Shown: positions 1 through 5,400 of the stretch, one piece after another
Layout: the number at the start of each line of letters is the position of its first letter
Numbering within the stretch: the stretch's first letter is position 1
Source: Candidatus Zixiibacteriota bacterium
GTDB taxonomy: Bacteria > Zixibacteria > MSB-5A5 > GN15 > FEB-12
DNA length: 5,817 nucleotides
Direction of reading: 5' to 3'
Assembly (NCBI GenBank): GCA_018816665.1
Contig: JAHIVM010000161.1
Span: forward strand, 1 to 5,817
The notes under the pieces: generated by a model
Database searches by the model: none
What the model was told of the DNA's origin: nothing
The model's input: the letters and a program-made list of their open reading frames with translations, nothing else
Position numbers and translations under genes: made by a program

Positions 1-354
1 GGATGGGGCAAATTGACCAAGCATCCAGGCGCAGAAGGATCAAGCAGAGGCCTGATTCTGAGCCTGATGGTTGATCACTGCCTCCTTTTTCATCCTGCCC
101 AACTGGCCCGGATAGAAAACAAACTTCCCGCATATACTGTGGGGAGCCTGACGGCAAAGATTAAGGTAGAGGGTCTACTGTCTACACTTGAACAGGTCAT
201 TATGTCTGACGCACCAATTGAGCGTTTCAAAAAATTTGCACAGGCTTTGGAGGATGAAGTGGTAGAGCTAACCCACTCAACAAAGCACATGGTCAACCGG
301 GATCTTGGAAAACTGGAGTCATCCCCCACTCTGAAGTACCGGGGGGCAGCATGA
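1..354 (+). CDS. 3' part of an unrecognised gene
   Basis: The frame is open from the first base of the window and ends at TGA 352-354, so this is most likely the C-terminal 117 residues of a longer protein. A TTG at 13 and an ATG at 67 are the only plausible internal starts, and neither has a convincing Shine-Dalgarno sequence before it. The visible protein has no signal peptide or membrane segment. Its middle part (about residues 48-110, counted from the window edge) is rich in charged and aliphatic residues spaced as in amphipathic helices, for example APIERFKKFAQALEDEVVEL. That suggests a soluble, mostly helical domain. I do not recognise the family and assign no function. It is separated from the secretion operon by more than 330 A+T-rich bases and is probably a different transcription unit. 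Codon use looks like ordinary coding DNA, so a chance frame is less likely but not excluded. Confidence 0.5.
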   Translation, partial: GWGKLTKHPGAEGSSRGLILSLMVDHCLLFHPAQLARIENKLPAYTVGSLTAKIKVEGLLSTLEQVIMSDAPIERFKKFAQALEDEVVELTHSTKHMVNRDLGKLESSPTLKYRGAA

Positions 355-370
355 CCATGGGGTTAAAAAC

Positions 371-405
371 TTGAAGATCGAGTTAAGCTATAGCTCAAGA
401 TCAAA
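371..405. terminator. imperfect inverted repeat after the upstream gene (possible weak terminator)
   Basis: The core AGCTATAGCT (386-395) is a perfect palindrome. Outside it, TT (383-384) can pair with AA (397-398) and GATC (376-379) with GATC (399-402), with an A-C mismatch and a three-base bulge. It lies 17 bases after the stop at 354, where a terminator would be expected. The stem is A+T-rich and broken, and the nearest T run (415-420) is about ten bases past the dyad rather than directly after it, so an intrinsic terminator is only weakly supported. A binding site for a dimeric regulator is an alternative. Confidence 0.25.
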
Positions 406-457
406 TTAACATGCATTTTTTCTCAGTTTCTTTTTTGGAGAACCACAAGTATTAATC

Positions 458-487
458 TTGACAGTTTCCCTTTTTTTTTGATTTATT
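458..487 (+). promoter_or_regulatory. candidate sigma70-type promoter for the tpsBA operon
   Basis: A perfect -35 hexamer TTGACA lies at 458-463. With an 18-base spacer that includes a run of nine T, TTTATT at 482-487 matches TATAAT at four of six positions. Transcription from here would leave a leader of about 200 bases before the tpsB start. Weaker alternatives lie closer: TTGAGC 590-595 with TATGTT 614-619 (18-base spacer), and TTGAAC 628-633 with TAGTGT 651-656 (17-base spacer). In DNA this A+T-rich, chance matches are common, so the assignment is tentative. Confidence 0.3.
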
Positions 488-540
488 TGTTCAGCGACAA
501 AACTATATCAAAAATTGTGTAATTCATAAATTTTAATAAA

Positions 541-570
541 TATTTCAATTATTTATATTTCAATTATCTA
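541..570. repeat. tandem 15-bp direct repeat in the operon leader
   Basis: Two adjacent 15-base units, TATTTCAATTATTTA (541-555) and TATTTCAATTATCTA (556-570), match at 14 of 15 positions. They lie about 120 bases before the tpsB start in the most A+T-rich part of the gap. A tandem pair of this spacing (one and a half helical turns) could be a regulator binding site or a simple slippage duplication; the sequence does not decide. Confidence 0.6.
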
Positions 571-692
571 TCTTTTTAATCATCGAAAATTGAGCTTGAT
601 TATAAATATCGCATATGTTAGTGGAAATTGAACATTATAGTAAATTAGAATAGTGTTTGTGGTTTTTAAAAATAATGATGTAGGGGCTGGAG

Positions 693-2435
693 ATGATATC
701 TCATTCACGTTTTCTTGGAATTGCATGCTGTTGTATATGGTTTTTCTGTTTAATTTCCTTCTCACCCGCTGTTGCGGCGCAGCCTGACTCCGGATCACTG
801 TTCAAAGGGCAGACGCAGCCCGGATCGCCCCTCCCTGACCGTCTGCCGCAGGAGATGGAAAAAGAGGACAAAGCGCCCCCGTTGCCCGATTCGGGCGAGA
901 TCGTCCTGGTAAAAAAAATTGTCTTTACCGGTTACGAGGGAATCACCACGGAGGTGGAACTTCAGGAACTGGTACACACCAGTATCGGCAAAAAACTGGG
1001 CATCACCGAGCTTCGGCAAATCACCTCCACAGTAACGCGCTACCTGCGTGAAATAAAGGGGTACCCCCTGGCCCAGGCCTACCTTCCCGAGCAGGATATT
1101 ACCGAGGGGAGCATCACCATCGCCATTCTTCCCGGCCGGATCGACGGGAAGGTAGAGATCAGGATCAAGGAACCGGGCAGGATCAATCCCTCTCTCCTGG
1201 AAGGCATCGCCAACCGGGCCATCCCCGAAGACAGACCTCTCCGAATGGAACGGATCGAGCGGGCGGTACTGCTCATGAACGATCTTCCCGGCATCAGCGC
1301 CCGGGCCTCCCTTGAACCGGGTTCCGAAACGGGGTCAACCCGCGTTATCGTCAACACCACCGAAGGCCCCCTCTTTGAGGGTATTCTCTCCGGCGACACT
1401 TACGGGGACCGCTACACCGGCGTCTATCGAGCCACCGGCCAGATCTTTGCGTTGGATGCGTTCGGCCTGGGAGATCAGATAGGCCTCTCCTTCACGGGCG
1501 CAAAAGACCTCACCCTGTCGCATATCTCTTACGGCGTTCCTCTCGGCTCCAGCGGCCTTGCCTGGGACATCGCCTATGACGATCTTCGCTATAAACTGGG
1601 GAAAGAACTGGAAGTACTCGATGCCGAGGGAAAGGCACGGAACCTGACAACCACCCTTCAGTATCCGGTGATCCGGACCCGCAAGGCCAGCCTGGGGACC
1701 GGAATTGGACTCGAACACCTCATGCTCGAAGACGAGGCCAACGACATAAAGACCTGCAATCGTGAGCTTCTTGTCGGCTCGGCCTTTGTTTCGGGTACAT
1801 TCTACGATACCTTCTTCGGCGGCGGACTGACAAATGCCTCTCTTACCCTTACCGGCGGAGACGCGGATCTCTCTGGATGCGCCTCAAACGAAGCGATCGA
1901 TAATGCCGGGGCGGGAACATCGGGCAACTTTTTTCGGGGTAACTATTCCCTGGCCAGGCTGCAGCGTGTGACCGGGGCAGTATCCCTCTTCGGCTTCGTC
2001 CGCGGTCAGGTGGCATCGGGCAATCTCGACTCATCACAAAAGTTCATTCTCGGCGGCCCCTCCGGCGTCAGGGCCTACCCCGTAAGCGAGGCTCCCGGCG
2101 ACGAGGGACATCTATTCAGCCTTGAAACCCGTGTTGACCTTCCCTTTACGCTGTCCTGGGCGACTGCCCAGCTGGTGGGATTCTTCGATACCGGCTACAT
2201 ACGGCAGCACAAGGAGCCCTGGTCCGGGTCGATCACCACCGCCACCGGCAAGAACGACTACTGGCTGCACGGGCCCGGTGTGGGAATCACTATGGGTAAA
2301 GCGGGTGTATACCGCTTCGGGATATCGTACGCCCATACGATCGGCGCCAACGACGGTGAAAGTGCCAACGGCAAAGACGCCGACAACCTCGACGACAATG
2401 GCCGTTTCTGGTGTAATCTCACCATCTGGTTATAA
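693..2435 (+). CDS. TpsB outer-membrane transporter, ShlB/FhaC/HecB family
   Basis: This 580-residue protein matches the usual TpsB length. It should sit in the outer membrane and export the exoprotein encoded next to it. The ATG at 693 has AGGGG at 682-686 and GGAG directly before it. The first 29 residues form a signal peptide with a hydrophobic core (ACCCIWFFCLISFSPA) and likely cleavage near AVAA-Q. A Pro-rich linker (31-69) precedes two POTRA domains, about 70-148 (starting IVLVKKIVFTGYEGI) and 150-225, which bind the substrate in the periplasm. The rest (about 226-580) is the beta-barrel, with alternating strand patterns such as GVYRATGQIFALDAFGLGDQ. The conserved loop-6 motif reads GGPSGVRAYP at 454-463, with VRAY where FhaC and BamA have VRGF/Y. 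The last strand ends RFWCNLTIWL. Cys355 and Cys396 lie in likely loops and could pair. Family assignment is firm; secretion of the adjacent protein is inferred from gene order. Confidence 0.95.
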   Translation: MISHSRFLGIACCCIWFFCLISFSPAVAAQPDSGSLFKGQTQPGSPLPDRLPQEMEKEDKAPPLPDSGEIVLVKKIVFTGYEGITTEVELQELVHTSIGKKLGITELRQITSTVTRYLREIKGYPLAQAYLPEQDITEGSITIAILPGRIDGKVEIRIKEPGRINPSLLEGIANRAIPEDRPLRMERIERAVLLMNDLPGISARASLEPGSETGSTRVIVNTTEGPLFEGILSGDTYGDRYTGVYRATGQIFALDAFGLGDQIGLSFTGAKDLTLSHISYGVPLGSSGLAWDIAYDDLRYKLGKELEVLDAEGKARNLTTTLQYPVIRTRKASLGTGIGLEHLMLEDEANDIKTCNRELLVGSAFVSGTFYDTFFGGGLTNASLTLTGGDADLSGCASNEAIDNAGAGTSGNFFRGNYSLARLQRVTGAVSLFGFVRGQVASGNLDSSQKFILGGPSGVRAYPVSEAPGDEGHLFSLETRVDLPFTLSWATAQLVGFFDTGYIRQHKEPWSGSITTATGKNDYWLHGPGVGITMGKAGVYRFGISYAHTIGANDGESANGKDADNLDDNGRFWCNLTIWL

Positions 2436-2447
2436 GGAAAAAACATG
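2434..2447 (+). promoter_or_regulatory. tpsA ribosome-binding site overlapping the tpsB stop codon
   Basis: AAGGA (2434-2438) begins inside the tpsB stop codon TAA (2433-2435) and stands six bases before ATG 2445. The site fixes the tpsA start. It also indicates translational coupling, since ribosomes ending tpsB would stop directly on the tpsA initiation site. No promoter or terminator fits in the 9-base gap. Confidence 0.8.
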
Positions 2448-5400
2448 AATACATACACGAAAACAAAGACAACACACACCCGCCGCTTCCTCCACCTGGC
2501 ACTGGCCGCGCTGATGATTCTCTTTCCTTCCATTCCCGCAGGGGCCGTCGACCCGACCACCCTGCCCACGGGTGGACAGGTCACCTCCGGCACGGGGGCC
2601 ATCTCACAGTCCGGAAGCGCCATGACCATAAACCAGCAGACCGGCAAGCTGACCGCGAACTGGGACAGCTTCAACATCGGCCGGGACGCCTCGGTCACCT
2701 TCCAGCAGCCCGGCGCATCCAGCGTGGCCCTGAACCGGATACTGGATCAAAATCCCTCGCAGATCTACGGAAGTCTTACCGCCAACGGGCAGGTCTTCCT
2801 CCTCAACTCGGCGGGGATCTACTTCAGTCCCACGGCGCAGGTAAATGTCGGCGGCCTGGTGGCTTCGACTCTTTCCCTCTCGGATGAAAATTTTCTGTCC
2901 GGCAGCTACACCTTTGAGGGATCAACCGGCAGCATCGTCAACAAGGGAACCATCAACGGCGGCTACATCGCCTTTCTCTCGCCTACCATCACCAATGCGG
3001 GCGACATAACGGCCGACGGCGGGACCGTGGCCATGGCGGCGGGCAATAAGGTCAGCCTGGATTTCACCGGCGACAGTCTGGTCAGCTTTACGGTTGACCG
3101 GGGGGTGATCGACGCACTCATTGAAAACAACGGCCTTATCCGGGCCGACGGCGGCGCCGTGATGATGACGGCCGAATCAGCGGACGAACTGACCGGCGCA
3201 GTGGTAAACAACACCGGCGTCATCCGGGCGAGGACACTCAATAATGTGGAAGGGAGGATACTCCTCCTTGCCGATATGGAGACCGGCGGGACAAAAGTGG
3301 GCGGCACACTGGACGCCTCGGCCCCGGATGGCGGAGGCGGCGGGTTTATCGAGACCAGCGCGGCAAAGGTGACGATCAAAGACGGGCTTGAAGTCACAAC
3401 AGCGGCAATAGACGGCGAGACGGGGACATGGCTGATCGATCCCACCGACTTCACCATTGCTGACAGTGGAGGGGACATTACAGGAACAGCCCTGGGCACC
3501 CTGCTCGGTTCCAACAGCATCACGATCCATACCGGAACAGGTACAGATACAGCGATCGACCACTATGGTTCCACCGGAACGAACGGTGACATCTTCGTCA
3601 ATGACAGCATCACCTGGTCAGCCAATAAACTCACACTGAACGCAGACCGCAACATCGAGATCAACAGCGCGCTTTACGGCTCGGACACGGCCCAGCTGGC
3701 CCTCTATTACGGCCAGGGGACAGTGGCCTCCGGCAACACCGCCACCTACAGCATCAATGCCCCGGTCAATCTGGCGGCGGGGGACAACTTCTCCACCAGC
3801 CTGGGATCAGACGGCACGGTAGTTGATTACCACGTCATCACCTCCCTGGGAAGCGAGGGGAGCACCTCGGCTACCGACCTCCAGGGCATGTCCGACAATC
3901 TTACCGGCAACTATGTCCTGGGCGCCGATATCGACGCCTCGTCCACCTCTGCATGGGACAGTGGCGCAGGCTTCAGCCCCATCGGCATATCAAATGTTTT
4001 ATATTATTCAGGCGTCTTCGACGGTCTGGGCCACACCATCACCGACCTCACTATCAACCGGGCATCTACCCAGTTTGTCGGCCTCTTCGGCTATACGAAT
4101 GGCGCCACCATCGCCAATGTGGGACTGGTGGGCGGCACGGTGACAGGTGATACATCTGTGGGCGGCCTGGTGGGGTGCAACTATTCCGGCACCGTCACCG
4201 GCAGCTATGCCACCGGCTTTGTAACGGGCTGGTTCCGAGTGGGCGGCCTGGTGGGGTGGAACGAGGGCAGCATCACAAACAGCTACGCCACCGGCACGGT
4301 GACGGCCACCCGCGCAGTTGTGGGCGGCCTGGTGGGGATGAACGATTCCGACATCGCGGGCTGCTATGCCACCGGCTTGGTAAAGGGCGGCTCCCATGTG
4401 GGCGGCCTGGCGGGATACAACTCCCGCACCGTCACCGGCAGCTACGCCACCGGCAAGGTGGAAGGTGGTACCGTTGTGGGCGGCCTGGTGGGGCACAACT
4501 CTTCCGGCAGCATCACAAACAGCTACGCCACCGGCACGGTGACGGCCACCTCCGCAGCTGTGGGCGGCCTGTTGGGGAGCAACTATAACGGCACCGTCAC
4601 CGGCAGCTTTTGGGATAGGGACACAACAGGGCAGATAACCTCGCTCGGATCGGAAAACAGCTGCGGCAAGACCACCGCCGAGATGAAGTCCCTTGCAACC
4701 TTCAGTTCATGGAGTATCGATGACAAAGGGGGAACGAGTTCTACCTGGCGGATCTATGACGGCTACACCTACCCGCTCCTGCGGAGCTTTCTGGCCGCTG
4801 CCACGGCTACGGTCTCATCTCCGGCGGCAAAGGTATATAACACATCCACGACGGTGACAGGCGGATCGTATGCCTGGTCAACAACCGTTGATACGAATGA
4901 TATATCGGGCACGGCCGCTTACACCTCCGCCGGCAAGAATGCAGGGACACAGGCGGTTACCCTCGGCGGACTCTATTCAAATCAGCAGGGGTACGACATC
5001 CGCGTGATCGACGGTTCGATCGATATCGCGAAAAAGGCGATCACGGCCACGGGGATCACGGCGGATGACAAGGTGTACAACGGGAACACCACGGCAACAC
5101 TCAACACGGACTCGGCCGTGATCACGAACGGAGCGAGTGCGGATGACGACAATAAATACTATACGGGCGATGTCCTTGTCCTGAATACCACCGGCGCCGC
5201 TGGCAGCTTCGCCGACAAGAACGCGGGGACGGACAAGCTGGTGACGGTTTCGGGCCTGACCTTGAGCGGCGCGGATGCGGGCAACTACACCATTAGTGAT
5301 GCCTCCGGTGCCACGGCAGACATCACCCCCAGAAGCGTCACTGTCGAGGTTATCCCCGATGACAAGACCGCCAAAGAGCTCACCGTTGCAGTGACCGCCG

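Larger units (their letters stand above)
355..692. other. A+T-rich intergenic region upstream of the TPS operon
   Basis: No credible gene lies in these 338 bases. Composition falls sharply: 481-660 has about 36 G or C in 180 bases (20%), against about 60% in the coding DNA that follows. The stretch contains an imperfect dyad at 371-405, T tracts at 415-420, 431-436 and 471-479, a perfect TTGACA at 458-463, a tandem 15-base repeat at 541-570 and several weak -10-like hexamers nearer tpsB. Such composition is typical of DNA bound by H-NS-like silencers and of promoter regions of surface-protein operons; that link is inference. It probably holds the 3' end of the upstream transcript and the promoter and regulatory sites of the tpsBA operon. 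Confidence 0.7.

Noticed and set aside
355..692. Riboswitch, tRNA or small-RNA gene in the intergenic gap
   Set aside because: The only dyad (371-405) is short and broken. No cloverleaf, conserved riboswitch core or strong terminator hairpin can be made out in DNA this A+T-rich.
580..798. Reverse open frame in the A+T-rich gap running into tpsB
   Set aside because: It spans the signal-peptide region of tpsB and a 20% G+C stretch, has no recognisable ribosome-binding site, and its composition is what random A+T-rich DNA gives.
2122..2448. Forward open frame crossing the tpsB-tpsA junction (2122-2448)
   Set aside because: It overlaps the conserved C-terminal barrel strands of TpsB in another frame, and its sequence is low-complexity Pro/Thr/Ser. 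It is a shadow frame.
2963..3563. Two overlapping reverse-strand open frames (2963-3523 and 3177-3563) opposite tpsA
   Set aside because: They lie wholly inside the strongly supported tpsA frame, have compositions rich in Pro/Ser/Ala or Cys/Arg as expected from antisense of G+C-rich repeat DNA, and have no plausible ribosome-binding site or family signature.
4158..4577. CRISPR-like array, considered because of regularly spaced repeats
   Set aside because: The spacing is 78-84 bases, the repeats are imperfect, and the whole array is in one coding frame encoding GLUG motifs. It is a protein repeat.
4008..4588. Reverse open frame with HQAAH repeats (4008-4496) and a forward shifted frame rich in Arg, His and Gly (4175-4588)
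   Set aside because: Both repeat only because the GLUG array beneath them repeats with a period divisible by three. The in-frame GLUG reading explains the pattern fully.
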